Counted from the stretch's first letter, positions 18,701 through 30,347 are shown. The stretch is DNA of 60,929 nt from Chromatiales bacterium (GCA_026989455.1 JALSJH010000079.1:1-60929); one strand, 5' to 3'. Program-made: numbers and translations. Notes: generated by a model not told the origin, from the sequence alone.

Positions 18701-19176
18701 GGCTATCGGTAAATGATGAGAATATTATCCCCTTTATTATGGATCAGCTAAAAGCATCACAACTCCCCGCCTCGCGTATCTGTTTCGAAATAACCGAAAC
18801 CGCCGGTATCGAAAGCCTCTCCGGTGCGGCTGAATTTATCAATGAGATCAAACAGTGTGGTGTCAGTTTTTCACTGGATGACTTCGGCACCGGTATGTCA
18901 TCTTACGCCTATCTGAAAAACCTGCCGGTCGATTACATCAAAATCGATGGCTCCTTCGTGCGCGACATTACTAACAATAGGAGTGATCACGCCATGGTAA
19001 AATCCGTCACTGAAATTGGCCACTTTATGGGTAAGAAAATTATCGCTGAGTGTGTGGAGAGCAACGCTTCGCTGGAAATTCTACGACAAATTGGTGTTGA
19101 TTATGCACAAGGGTACGCCATACAGCGCCCCCAGCTTATAGATAGCCTGCATACCAAGATTGTCAGTGGAAATTAA
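15766..19176 (+). CDS. PilZ-DUF1631-GGDEF-EAL cyclic-di-GMP protein
   Basis: 1136 residues. An N-terminal PilZ domain has the RxxxR motif (Arg12, Arg16), but the second motif reads D39-F-C41-I-G-G44, with Cys for the usual Ser. Residues of about 150-690 resemble DUF1631 (for example WRRRIRRLKKGDWLL). The GGDEF domain has GGNEF at 786-790, so cyclase activity is doubtful. The EAL domain has E917-I-L rather than EAL but keeps DDFG (1038-1041), IKIDGSF, and Glu and Gln near the end (AECVE, AQGYAIQRP), so phosphodiesterase activity is possible. It likely senses or degrades c-di-GMP, perhaps tied to pilus or surface behaviour. Monocistronic, with a palindrome upstream. Confidence 0.9.
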   Translation: MTVVQSTEDNKRAHTRYTLKLPATITRALPSCQAVEIYDFCIGGMYLVTDHMSAASTPVDHHEVIDINFTLPDNPSHSHHLQARVMRVTSNSLGVAFLNPNKITLQSILNYAVAQQPAAAPPVTTLPNKKTDDSYSEIITLLMKNMQGVTDSYLLKQEKTLVSLAKHARTHIQQNGYFSAIEQFKGSARERFKSGFLAALQQTLINRPTQLSTQAQSTESLEQIKDLSLVENDELNDWIARSDIASKIESRYHEELVGIEQCLSQLLGYAISSSNNPMGPESISNAYQDALKSLNLNPDLYLVCCRIFRDTLADCMGSVYRQISQRMIALGLQPKISYSIKKTTEPTPSKQKKSTREASTENRENNPQTEESEELYNLISTLQFLHQTTQKEQAYQHQEGQHHYSPQELIETLGKLNLNQHAAPQDASTESIQNSIALQLLQEIESRHDGKTLSPEEMRVMETTGTLYEEMYRDSQITHGVKQWLGKLELPMLDEALQDDTILYDPEHLARRFINKLTQLEYYNDQELDNLKGSLRKNIESMLQQLSQQRSMEPVLVTQLLEKVESLLYVQDKAYQHNLNDALHACSDHATLPSLQINSLSIQSPESDEEQLKEWRRRIRRLKKGDWLLFDAGDSDAKRLCLIWVSDDFADYAFVNLKGQMQGTIKVDILALQLYSGAAVVLDNADDTAFDRAQYKMLQKLNEKLLHETTHDALTGLVNRREFEKNLKQLHPTLSDNHDIICYYDIDYFDVINNSFGYEAGDKLLIEVANIFKEILAERGLLARVGGNEFALLLKDLSVNDALTITAQFKDAFKAYQFIYEESKSAVSFCSGVVPINLEQHEATRLLQTAEAACRLAKGKGVNQLHLIQADDHELKKSNLVIYWASKIDDKLNSNSLMLRYQPIVPVSDKTLRPHAEILLGITDQTGSLVSPEHFILAAERYRRMPEIDRWVISNVLKFFKNHPSHLERLGGIAINLSGLSVNDENIIPFIMDQLKASQLPASRICFEITETAGIESLSGAAEFINEIKQCGVSFSLDDFGTGMSSYAYLKNLPVDYIKIDGSFVRDITNNRSDHAMVKSVTEIGHFMGKKIIAECVESNASLEILRQIGVDYAQGYAIQRPQLIDSLHTKIVSGN

Positions 19177-19181
19177 CGACT

Positions 19182-19218
19182 CCTCTCAGCCTAAATGTAC
19201 ACAGACTTAATCAGAGCC
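19182..19218 (-). repeat. Partial copy of the 149-bp repeat family (R2), outer end only
   Basis: Read on the minus strand it begins GGCTCTGATTAAGTCTG and ends ATTTAGGCTGAGAGG, matching the left end of the full copies at 51550-51698 and 60573-60721. It lies six bases after the stop of the PilZ/GGDEF/EAL gene, again at a gene 3' end. The remainder of the intergenic region to moaB holds nothing recognisable. Confidence 0.7.
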
Positions 19219-19356
19219 TCCCTAACCAACAACCCGCGATACTCCAAAAAAACACCACTTCTCCCTGCATGCCTCTTCACATCGACCACTCAACTGGTTA
19301 AATTAAGTACAATGATGCATAGTAAACATGAAAATCGAACTGAGTAGGAGAGCCGA

Positions 19357-19887
19357 GTGGCACACACGCCTGAAAATGCTGAATTTAAAGCGATTAATAT
19401 TGCGATATTAACCGTTTCAGATACCCGTACTGAAGAGACCGACAGCTCCGGAAAGTTACTTGTCGAGCGCCTCACCCAACATGGCCACGCACTGGCTGAA
19501 AAAGTGATTCTAATGGATGATCGTTACCAGTTACGCGCCCAGGTTTCGCAGTGGATTGCCGATGATGAGATACAAGCGGTCATCATTACCGGTGGAACGG
19601 GTATGACCGGGCGAGATATCACGCCTGAAGCTATGATGCCGCTATTTGATAAAAACATTGATGGCTTTGGTGAGATATTCCGCTATCTTTCACTGGATGA
19701 TATTGGCACCTCAACCGTCCAGTCACGGGCAGTGGCTGGTGTGGCCAATGGTACCCTCATCTTCTGTATTCCCGGCTCCAGCGGTGCCTGTAAACTGGCT
19801 TGGGATGGTATTCTTCAACAGCAACTGGATAGCCGCACTACCCCCTGCAATTTCATCAACTTGATTCCTCGTCTCAAAGAGCGCTAA
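19357..19887 (+). CDS. moaB: Molybdenum cofactor biosynthesis protein B
   Basis: 176 residues of the MogA/MoaB fold, which adenylylates molybdopterin. Motifs: AILTVSDTR at the start, TGGTGMTGRDITPEA, and IFCIPGSSGACKLAWDGIL. Overall similarity favours MoaB over Mog. The start is a GTG supported by GGAG eight bases upstream. It opens a moaB-moeA-mobA operon with a six-base gap to moeA. Confidence 0.93.
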   Translation: MAHTPENAEFKAINIAILTVSDTRTEETDSSGKLLVERLTQHGHALAEKVILMDDRYQLRAQVSQWIADDEIQAVIITGGTGMTGRDITPEAMMPLFDKNIDGFGEIFRYLSLDDIGTSTVQSRAVAGVANGTLIFCIPGSSGACKLAWDGILQQQLDSRTTPCNFINLIPRLKER

Positions 19888-19893
19888 ACGGTT

Positions 19894-21132
19894 ATGAATA
19901 CCTCTAAAAAAAACATGGATATCTGTGAAGAGCATGCCCGAAAACTACTGCGGGTTGAGGAGGCGCTATCACTCTTTCTCAACACTGCACCGCTGATTAC
20001 ACAGCACGAATCGATACCCACGCAAAAAGCGCTGGGCAGAGTGCTCACCGAAAATATCTATGCCCCTTTTGATATCCCCAGTGCCGACAATAGCGCCATG
20101 GATGGTTATGCCATTCATCTTAATGACCTCAACAACAGCCACCAGCGGCGGCTTAAAGTAGTACAGACGATTGCTGCTGGTGCCGCAGTACAACCCTTTA
20201 AGCAAGGGAGTTGTGCGCGCATCTTCACCGGTGCACCCTTGCCAACCGGTGCTGATACTGTGATCCCTCAAGAGGCGTGCCGCATTGAAGATGAGTGGGT
20301 TATTTTTCCCGCTCAGATAGAGGAGGGAGCCAATATTCGTCGTCAAGGCGAGGAGGTTTCCGGCGGTGACAAGCTACTATCCAAAGGACAAAAAATTAGA
20401 GCACAAGAGCTTGGCATGATCGCCACCCTGGGTTTGGCTCGTGTCACCGTCACACGTCCGCTCAAGGTCGCGATATTCTCAACCGGAGACGAACTCACAC
20501 CACTGGGAGAGCTGCGTGCAAGTGGCCATATATATGACAGTAACCGCTATGTTCTCAACGCTCTTCTACAAAGTCAGGGGCATGAGGTTATTGATCTGGG
20601 GGTAGTGCCTGATCGCCTGCCAGCGATCCACGATACACTGCGTGAAGCGGCCAAGGCAGACCTCATCATCACCAGTGGCGGCGTTTCGGTGGGGGATGAA
20701 GATCACGTCAAAGATGCCGTGGCACAACTGGGGAGCATTGAGTGCTGGCGCATCGCCATTAAGCCCGGCAAACCCCTCGCCTATGGCCGTGTAAAGGAGA
20801 CTCCTTTTTTTGGATTGCCGGGCAATCCGGTGGCGACATTCATCACCTTCTGCCTGTTTGCCCGCCCCTATCTACAAAAAATGCAGGGCATCCAGCAGCA
20901 TGCACCCCTCTCAATAACACTCCCCGCTGGCTTCAGCCGTAAACCAAGCCGCCGCCGTGAATATCTGCGAGCCAATATCGAGCAGGGTAGGGTAGTACCA
21001 CTGGCGCAACAAGGTTCTGCCATGATGAGTTCTCTCACTCAAAGTGAAGGGTTGGTGGTTATCCCTGAGGAGCGGGAAATTTCAGAGGGTGAGCCACTGG
21101 AGTTCACCCCCTACAGCGCATATTTCAGCTAA
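19894..21132 (+). CDS. moeA: Molybdopterin molybdotransferase
   Basis: 412 residues, normal for MoeA, which inserts molybdate into adenylylated molybdopterin. Signatures: SADNSAMDGYAIH, GAPLPTGADTVIPQE, STGDEL and TSGGVSVGDEDHVKDA, and the C-terminal LPGNPVATFITF. An ATG seven codons later is an alternative start. The stop overlaps the start of mobA (TAATG). Confidence 0.95.
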   Translation: MNTSKKNMDICEEHARKLLRVEEALSLFLNTAPLITQHESIPTQKALGRVLTENIYAPFDIPSADNSAMDGYAIHLNDLNNSHQRRLKVVQTIAAGAAVQPFKQGSCARIFTGAPLPTGADTVIPQEACRIEDEWVIFPAQIEEGANIRRQGEEVSGGDKLLSKGQKIRAQELGMIATLGLARVTVTRPLKVAIFSTGDELTPLGELRASGHIYDSNRYVLNALLQSQGHEVIDLGVVPDRLPAIHDTLREAAKADLIITSGGVSVGDEDHVKDAVAQLGSIECWRIAIKPGKPLAYGRVKETPFFGLPGNPVATFITFCLFARPYLQKMQGIQQHAPLSITLPAGFSRKPSRRREYLRANIEQGRVVPLAQQGSAMMSSLTQSEGLVVIPEEREISEGEPLEFTPYSAYFS

Positions 21133-21722
21133 TGAAGGCTGAAATCGGCAACCTGTGCGGTGTCATTCTGGCAGGTGGGCGCGGTACACGTCTGGGTGGC
21201 CGTGATAAAGGGTTACAGGAGTACCAGGGTCGCCCTTTAGTTGAACATCTGTTAACTCGCCTGCAACCCCAGTTGAAACAGCTGATGATCAACATCAACC
21301 GCAATCAACAACAATACCGTAACTACAATTTAACACTCTGCCAGGATCGCTGGCCCGATTACCGAGGGCCATTAGCCGGTATGGCCAGCGCCTTTGACGC
21401 GACAGAGGCCCCTTACCTGCTGTTTTGTCCTTGTGATACCCCACTGATCCCCAATGACCTAGTCACTCGCTTAATCGAGAGCCAAAACCAACAACAGCGT
21501 GCCCTCACCGTGGTCGAATCGCCCCGAGGAGTGCAGCCACTCTGCTGCCTAATGCACCGCTCACTACACCCCTCACTACTCGACTACCTTGATCGGGGTG
21601 AGCGGCGTGTTCAAGAGTGGATGCGACAGCAACAGCCGGCGATCACCCACTACCAAAGTGATCACCCCTTCAAAAACATCAATACAGTGGCGCAGATCCA
21701 AATCGAAAGCCGGGGTGCGTAA
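21132..21722 (+). CDS. mobA: Molybdenum cofactor guanylyltransferase
   Basis: 196 residues. It transfers GMP from GTP to Mo-molybdopterin, giving the MGD cofactor of DMSO-reductase family enzymes. The nucleotide-binding motif GVILAGGRGTRLGGRDKGL is at the N-terminus, with LAGMASAF and PCDTPLIP further on. The start overlaps the moeA stop by one base, so the two are translationally coupled. No molybdoenzyme gene is in the window. Confidence 0.94.
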   Translation: MKAEIGNLCGVILAGGRGTRLGGRDKGLQEYQGRPLVEHLLTRLQPQLKQLMININRNQQQYRNYNLTLCQDRWPDYRGPLAGMASAFDATEAPYLLFCPCDTPLIPNDLVTRLIESQNQQQRALTVVESPRGVQPLCCLMHRSLHPSLLDYLDRGERRVQEWMRQQQPAITHYQSDHPFKNINTVAQIQIESRGA

Positions 21723-21812
21723 AGAGTTAGAGTGGCGCGGCAGCGTGTTTCTATCGGGGGATTAGGGTATATTAGCCGAATTGATTTAAACTCCCTAAGG
21801 TAACGAAACAGC

Positions 21813-24731
21813 ATGAGCTCAAACCAGGCCTCTCCAAGTTTTGAATGGATCCGCAGCGAAAGCATCGCCTCACTCAATATAGAGATTCAGGAATATCGTC
21901 ACAAAAAGAGCGGTGCACAGCACTTTCATATCGCAGCTGATGACAGCAATAACGTCTTCCTAGTGGCCTTTCGTACCGTACCTCATGACTCTAAAGGTGT
22001 TGCGCACATTCTAGAGCACACCACACTCTGCGGCAGTCAACGCTATCCTGTTCGTGACCCTTTTTTCATGATGACCCGTCGCTCACTCAACACCTTTATG
22101 AACGCCTTCACCTCCAGCGACTGGACCGCCTACCCCTTTGCCAGCCAGAATCAGAAAGATTTCACTAACCTGTTACAGGTCTACCTGGATGCGGTATTTT
22201 TTCCGACTCTGAATGAGTTGGATTTTGCCCAGGAAGGGCACCGTGTGGAGTTTGCCGAAGAGGGCAACCCGGACTCCGAGCTGGTCTATAAAGGGGTGGT
22301 TTTCAATGAGATGAAAGGGGCGATGGGTTCGCCATCACGCTCACTGTGGCAAGCGCTAACCAGTCAACTGTTTCCCACCGTCACCTACCACTATAACAGC
22401 GGTGGTGAGCCAACTGAGATCCCCAAACTCAGCTATGAGGAGCTAAAGGCGTTCCACCACGACCACTACCACCCCTCAAATGCCATTTTCATGACCTATG
22501 GCAATAACAGCGCCGCCGAGCTGCAACTGCAATTTGAAGAGCATGCACTCCAGCGCTTCGACAAACTGGATATCAACATACAAGTCGCCAACGAGCAGCG
22601 CTACAGTGAGCCTCAACAGGTCACTAAACATTATGCGCTGGAAGATGAGGAGGAGAGTGATAACAAAACCTTCATCAATCTCGGCTGGTTACTGGGTGAG
22701 AGTACCGATCTGGAGGCCAACCTGACCGCTAATCTCCTCTCCGATCTGCTACTGGATAACAGCGCCTCGCCACTGCGCAATGCGCTGGAGACCACCGAAC
22801 TGGCTAATGCACCTTCGCCATTGTGTGGCTTGGAAGATACCAACAAGGAGATGGTCTTTGTCTGCGGAGTTGAGGGATCTGAGGCGAAAAATGCCGAGGC
22901 AGTCGAGGCGCTTATTCTCGAAGTGCTGCGCCGAGTCGCCGAAGAGGGTGTAGAGCAAGAGCAGCTGGAGTCAGTACTGCATCAGCTGGAGCTAAGCCAG
23001 CGTGAAGTGGGGGGAGATAGCTTCCCCTATGGCCTAACACTCATTCTCAACGGCCTCTCCAGCGCCATTCACGGGGGTGATATGGTGGCACAACTCAATG
23101 TCGATAAAAGCCTCGCAGCGCTGCGTAAAAAGGCGACTCAACCCGGTTTTGTACAGCAGCAGATCAAAACTTTGCTACTCAATAATCCACACCGGGTTCG
23201 CATCACCTATCAGCCCGACAGCGAACTGAATAAGCGTTCAGCGCAACAAGAAGCGGCGCAACTGGCCGAACTTAAAGCCCAGTTGAGTCAACAACAGAAG
23301 CAGGTGATTATCGAACAAGCGGCGCAACTCAAAGCACGTCAAGCCCAGCAGGATGATCCCGAGGTGCTACCAAAAGTCGGGCTGAATGATGTACCCGCTG
23401 ATCTGCTCATTCCTGACAGCACTCAGCAAACATCTAATGGCATAGCCACCACACTCTATGCACAAGGCACCAACGGTCTGGTCTATCAACAGTTAATTGT
23501 CGATTTACCCGATATGGATGAAAGCCTTAAACAGCTTCTCCCTCTCTATTGTGACTGCCTCAGTGAAGTGGGTAGTGCCGGTCGTGACTACCTGGAGACC
23601 CAAGCCTTCCAAGCCGCTGTCAGTGGTGGTATCAGCGCTAATATCGCCTACCGTGGTGACCCCGATGATGTCAACAAAACCAACAGTTTCTTGGTTATCA
23701 GCAGCAAAGCACTGGTGGCTAACCAGGACAAACTCACCACCCTAATGCAGCAAACCTTTGAGCAGCCCCGCTTTGATGAGTTAGCACGCCTCAAGGAGCT
23801 GATCACTCAAATACGCTTTCATTGTGAACAAGGGGTTACCGACCAGGGACATGGTCTTGCTATGGTGGCAGCCAGCAGCCGCCTCGCGCCCACGGCCTCA
23901 CTCTCTCACCAGTGGGAAGGGTTATGTAGCATCCAGCAGATAAAAGCGCTGGATAGATCATTTAGTGATGAGGCTGAGCTACAGCGTTTTGCAGAGAAGC
24001 TACAGCAGATCCATGAAATTATGCAGCACGCACCGCGCCAACTTTTGATGGTTGGAGAACAAGAGCACCATCAACAGTTTTTGAACAACCTCGGCCAGTG
24101 GCAGCACCCGGCCAGTGACCAAGAGACACCCTTCGCCATTACCTACACAGCCGGTATAACCGCTGAAGCGTGGACCACCAGTACCCAAGTTAACTTTACC
24201 GCCAAAGCTTATGCCGGTGTTGCCGCCAACCATATCGATGCGCCCGCATTGATGATTTTGGCTCCTTATTTACGAAATGGTTTCCTACACCGAGCCATTC
24301 GCGAGCAGGGCGGAGCTTATGGAGGGGGGGCGAGTTTTGATGCTAGTTCAGGTAGCTTCCGCTTCTACTCTTATCGCGACCCGCGCTTATCAGAGACCTT
24401 GGCCGATTTTGATAATTCGGTACAGTGGCTGCTCAATGAGCAACAACCCAAACATATGTTGGAAGAGGCGATCCTCGGAGTTGTTTCACGGCTTGATCAA
24501 CCCGCCTCTCCCGCAGGTGAAGCCAAGCGAGCCTTCCACAACCAGTTGCATGGCCGCACCCCAGAACAACGCCGCACCTTCCGCTCACGGGTGCTGCAAG
24601 TCACCACCAGCGACCTACAACGGGTGGCAGAACACTATTTGATTAACGGCCAGGCCAATACCGCCGTCATCTGTAATGAAGAGAGCCTCAGCAAGGCATC
24701 CGCCCTTAACCTGACACAGATTAAGCTATAA
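21813..24731 (+). CDS. M16 family zinc metallopeptidase (PreP/M16C type)
   Basis: 972 residues, the two-halved insulinase-like architecture of presequence-protease (M16C) enzymes. The inverted zinc motif HILEH is at residues 65-69, with the distal Glu in VVFNEMKGAMGSPSR. The C-terminal half carries the Arg/Tyr pocket region (REQGGAYGGGASFD). No signal peptide is seen, so it is probably cytosolic and degrades peptides. It has its own ribosome-binding region (AAGG before ATG) and is followed ten bases later by a thioesterase. Confidence 0.9.
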   Translation: MSSNQASPSFEWIRSESIASLNIEIQEYRHKKSGAQHFHIAADDSNNVFLVAFRTVPHDSKGVAHILEHTTLCGSQRYPVRDPFFMMTRRSLNTFMNAFTSSDWTAYPFASQNQKDFTNLLQVYLDAVFFPTLNELDFAQEGHRVEFAEEGNPDSELVYKGVVFNEMKGAMGSPSRSLWQALTSQLFPTVTYHYNSGGEPTEIPKLSYEELKAFHHDHYHPSNAIFMTYGNNSAAELQLQFEEHALQRFDKLDINIQVANEQRYSEPQQVTKHYALEDEEESDNKTFINLGWLLGESTDLEANLTANLLSDLLLDNSASPLRNALETTELANAPSPLCGLEDTNKEMVFVCGVEGSEAKNAEAVEALILEVLRRVAEEGVEQEQLESVLHQLELSQREVGGDSFPYGLTLILNGLSSAIHGGDMVAQLNVDKSLAALRKKATQPGFVQQQIKTLLLNNPHRVRITYQPDSELNKRSAQQEAAQLAELKAQLSQQQKQVIIEQAAQLKARQAQQDDPEVLPKVGLNDVPADLLIPDSTQQTSNGIATTLYAQGTNGLVYQQLIVDLPDMDESLKQLLPLYCDCLSEVGSAGRDYLETQAFQAAVSGGISANIAYRGDPDDVNKTNSFLVISSKALVANQDKLTTLMQQTFEQPRFDELARLKELITQIRFHCEQGVTDQGHGLAMVAASSRLAPTASLSHQWEGLCSIQQIKALDRSFSDEAELQRFAEKLQQIHEIMQHAPRQLLMVGEQEHHQQFLNNLGQWQHPASDQETPFAITYTAGITAEAWTTSTQVNFTAKAYAGVAANHIDAPALMILAPYLRNGFLHRAIREQGGAYGGGASFDASSGSFRFYSYRDPRLSETLADFDNSVQWLLNEQQPKHMLEEAILGVVSRLDQPASPAGEAKRAFHNQLHGRTPEQRRTFRSRVLQVTTSDLQRVAEHYLINGQANTAVICNEESLSKASALNLTQIKL

Positions 24732-24741
24732 AGGGAAAATC

Positions 24742-25158
24742 ATGGCGCATGATTACAAACTGACACTTAAGGTGCGCGACTACGAGTGCGATATTCAAGG
24801 TATTGTTAATAATAGTGTCTACATGAACTACCTGGAACATGCACGCCATGAATTCTTGCTAGAGAAGGGTATTAATTTTGCCGAACTGGCAAAAAATAAC
24901 ATCAACCTGGTGGTGGTTCGCGCTGAGCTGGATTATAAATTGCCACTGGCTAGTGGCGATCAGTTCTGGGTTGGGATCAAGCTGGTACAATCATCAAGGG
25001 TGCGCTTTGATTTTCTGCAAGAGATCTACCGCAACATTGATAACAAATTGATTTTAAAAGCTAAAATAACCGGAACCTCAGTCAATGACCGAGGCAGACC
25101 CTACCTGCCGGATGAGATTAAAGCGCTGTTTTTATCCAGCAGTGCAGAGTCTAGTTAA
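24742..25158 (+). CDS. Hotdog-fold acyl-CoA thioesterase (4HBT/YbgC-like)
   Basis: 138 residues of the 4-hydroxybenzoyl-CoA thioesterase family. The active-site pattern is present as DIQGIVNNSVYMNYLEHARHEF, with the Asp expected in the D-x-x-G-x-V-x-N motif. The ribosome-binding site AAGGGAAA precedes the ATG. It probably hydrolyses a short or medium acyl-CoA; the substrate cannot be read from sequence. Its 3' end faces gyrB. Confidence 0.85.
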   Translation: MAHDYKLTLKVRDYECDIQGIVNNSVYMNYLEHARHEFLLEKGINFAELAKNNINLVVVRAELDYKLPLASGDQFWVGIKLVQSSRVRFDFLQEIYRNIDNKLILKAKITGTSVNDRGRPYLPDEIKALFLSSSAESS

Positions 25159-25190
25159 TACATCCAATCCTTGCCGCCGATGCAATATTT

Positions 25191-27605
<2,415 letters not shown>

Positions 27606-27631
27606 TTAAAAAACTCCCACAAGAAGAATAA

Positions 27632-28720
27632 CTATTGTACCACTTCTACCACCTGACCATGTTCCACGTGAAACACTTTTTTATCTTTATCATTTGCAAG
27701 CTCAGAGCAATCAATCAACCGACGTTCTGTGGTGGTTACAAACAGCTGAGCGTTAGATTCTAATAGTGTATTTAAAACCCTACTTCTATTTTCAACATCA
27801 AGTTCTGCGGGCAGGTCATCCATCAGGATAATACAACATTTTGAACGCGTCGACTGAAGCAGCTGAACCTGTGCAAGTTTAAATGCGATAACCAATAATT
27901 TTAATTGGCCACGAGAGAGTTGATCAGCCGCAGCGCAACCTAAATATTTAAATATTAGGTCAGCACGATGCGGACCATAACCGGTAAATCCCTTCTTAAT
28001 ATCAGATGATAATGTTCTCTGTAGAACCTCAGCAAATGATCTCTCTTCTGACCAACCCTGGTGAAATGAACAACTGATATTGGTTAGTGAAAACATTTCA
28101 CCCAATAATTTATCCACGTAGGGGAGAAGAGCTTGAACATACTCTTCTCGATAGTTATTCAACCTATTTCCGGCTTTTACCAGCTCACTATCCCAACATG
28201 TGATGGTTTGATGCTGTTTTCGCTGCCTGAGTGCCGAATTACGTTGCTTTAGAAGTTTTTTATAAGAGAGCCAACAGTGATAAAAAGAGTGTTCCACGTG
28301 AAACACACCCCAATCCAACAGCGTACGCCGCTCCTTTGGGCCAGCTTCGATGGATTTTTGCAAATCAGGGCCAATAAATTGTAAAGGGAGTAGTGATGCC
28401 AGCTCTGCCAATGAGGCGGCATTTTTTCCAGCGATGCGGGTTCGACTAAGACCAACACCACGTTCGATACCGATGGGTACTTTGATGTAATTTAGAATTA
28501 ACTCTGAGAAAACAACAAGATGCTTCTTATCGCGGGAGACAATATTGCGGATGTTATTACTTCTGAATGAGCGACCATGGGCAAGTAGATAGATAGCCTC
28601 TAAGAGACTACTTTTTCCAGATCCATTTAGACCGAAGATGATATTAAGATCAGCAGATGGGGATATATCAACCCAACCAAGATTTCTCAGTTGGGTTATT
28701 TGAAGCTTTTCGATAGACAT
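27632..28720 (-). CDS. recF: DNA replication and repair protein RecF
   Basis: 362 residues with Walker A GLNGSGKSSLLEA at the N-terminus, the ABC-type signature LSRGQLKLLVIA and Walker B IILMDDLPAELD. RecF loads RecA at gaps with RecO and RecR. It sits in the standard place between dnaN and gyrB, 26 bases before gyrB. No strong ribosome-binding site is seen, consistent with translation from the operon mRNA. Confidence 0.96.
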   Translation of the reverse strand: MSIEKLQITQLRNLGWVDISPSADLNIIFGLNGSGKSSLLEAIYLLAHGRSFRSNNIRNIVSRDKKHLVVFSELILNYIKVPIGIERGVGLSRTRIAGKNAASLAELASLLPLQFIGPDLQKSIEAGPKERRTLLDWGVFHVEHSFYHCWLSYKKLLKQRNSALRQRKQHQTITCWDSELVKAGNRLNNYREEYVQALLPYVDKLLGEMFSLTNISCSFHQGWSEERSFAEVLQRTLSSDIKKGFTGYGPHRADLIFKYLGCAAADQLSRGQLKLLVIAFKLAQVQLLQSTRSKCCIILMDDLPAELDVENRSRVLNTLLESNAQLFVTTTERRLIDCSELANDKDKKVFHVEHGQVVEVVQ

Positions 28721-28761
28721 GGTCGTTTAGAGGGGAGTGGGTGAGCGTATGCAGATTTTAA

Positions 28762-29865
28762 TCAGAGCCGCATTGGCATAACCACATACTTGCAGTTATT
28801 ACCCTCTACGTTGCCAGTCACTAAGCAACTACTGTTTGAATCACTAAAATGAAGAACAACGGTACTATCAGTCAGGGCATTGAGTGCGTCTAGTACATAG
28901 CTGACATTAAAACCAATTTCCAGTGGTGGCCCACTGTATTCAACTTCAAACTCCTCCTGCGCCTCTTCAAGATCCGGGTTATTTGCATTTACTTTAACCA
29001 AACCCTCTTGAAGTTGCAGTCGAATACCTCGATATTTTTCATTTGAGAGAATAGAAGCACGGGTGAGTGATTGTCTAATAACAGCACGGTCAACGGTAGC
29101 TAACTTGTCACAATTTTGTGGAACAACACGTTTATAGTCAGGAAAGAGACCATCGACCAATTTAGAAGTGAAGGTAAAGTCTCCAACAGTGACCCTAATC
29201 TGTTTCTTGCCAATGCGAACAGAAACAGCACGCTCACTCTCATCAAGCAGACGTGATAACTCTGTAACACCTTTACGTGGGATGATTATTTGTCTTGGTT
29301 CATCAATAGCGATCTCACAGGGTATTTCGCAGAGGGCAAGACGATGACCATCAGTTGCAACACTGAGTAAGTGGTCACTATTTATCTCTATCATCAGGCC
29401 ATTTAAATAATAACGAACATCCTGCTGAGCCATTGAAAACTGTGTCTTTTCAATGAGTTCCTTAAGCTGAAACTGGGGAATGGTGAATTCAATTAAACCC
29501 TCTATAGATTCCATGTTGGGGTATTCACTTGCCGGTAAGGTGGCTAATGTAAAGCGACTTCTCCCTGAACGAATTATTGCTTTATTTTCATCAATGCTGA
29601 CTTCAATCATTGCGCTATCAGGTAGTGCTTTACAAATATCAAGGAACTTGCGAGAGGGGAGTGTGATATCACCGCAGTCAGGTGAATCAACCGCAACCAC
29701 AACTTTTAATTCAACCTCCAGGTTAGTACCACTTAACTCCATTGTTCCATTGTCAATACTGAGTAATACGTTAGAGAGCACAGGCATGGTCTGACGACGC
29801 TCGACAACACCGCTGATCGCTTGTAATGGTTTTAGGATCTCTTCACGTTGAATAATGAATTTCAT
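28762..29865 (-). CDS. dnaN: DNA polymerase III subunit beta (sliding clamp)
   Basis: 367 residues, the standard clamp length. It begins MKFIIQREEILKPLQAISGVVERRQTMP and ends with YVVMPMRL, the canonical clamp C-terminus that contributes to the partner-binding groove. AAGGGT lies about eight bases upstream of the ATG. It is separated from dnaA by an AT-rich 446-bp gap holding the presumed replication origin. Confidence 0.98.
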   Translation of the reverse strand: MKFIIQREEILKPLQAISGVVERRQTMPVLSNVLLSIDNGTMELSGTNLEVELKVVVAVDSPDCGDITLPSRKFLDICKALPDSAMIEVSIDENKAIIRSGRSRFTLATLPASEYPNMESIEGLIEFTIPQFQLKELIEKTQFSMAQQDVRYYLNGLMIEINSDHLLSVATDGHRLALCEIPCEIAIDEPRQIIIPRKGVTELSRLLDESERAVSVRIGKKQIRVTVGDFTFTSKLVDGLFPDYKRVVPQNCDKLATVDRAVIRQSLTRASILSNEKYRGIRLQLQEGLVKVNANNPDLEEAQEEFEVEYSGPPLEIGFNVSYVLDALNALTDSTVVLHFSDSNSSCLVTGNVEGNNCKYVVMPMRL

Positions 29866-30347
29866 TGCACGTTACCCTTAAATGGTAATTTTTAGCCTTT
29901 TATATCACTGCATACACTGGTGTAAAGGTTGCTAAAATATTAAACAGGTAGATATATCTAATATAGATGTAAATATGTAACTGAATATCACAGATCTTAA
30001 CAGATATATAAGAGTTATTTGTAACTATTCAGTCTGTTTTATTTTTACTCAGACGAGAGATTTTCGCATGTACTTATACTTTTGCTCAACGACTTTATTA
30101 ATATTAAATATATAGAATATAAAGAACTATTATTATTACTATTAGCAAGAGTTGATTATTGTATAACTCGTAATTATTTAATTTATTCAGATAGTTATAT
30201 TAATGATAAGGCTCTGTTTAAGTGGCAGAAAAGCTATCTAAAAGTTGTGCATAAAATGTGGATAACAGCTGATTTGGTGATCGACTCAATTTTATACACA
30301 AGTTATACACACTATGTTGATAGTATCTTCAGTAGGTTATCCACATC
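29866..30347. other. Probable chromosomal replication origin (oriC) between dnaN and dnaA
   Basis: Five 9-mers matching TTWTNCACA cluster within 100 bases: 30246-30254 (TTATGCACA, minus), 30257-30265 (TTATCCACA, minus), 30292-30300 and 30303-30311 (TTATACACA, plus) and 30337-30345 (TTATCCACA, plus, inside the dnaA 3' end). The adjacent 29880-30230 is very AT-rich and could serve as the unwinding element. dnaA-dnaN spacers are one of the two usual oriC sites. The stretch holds no credible gene. Confidence 0.75.
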
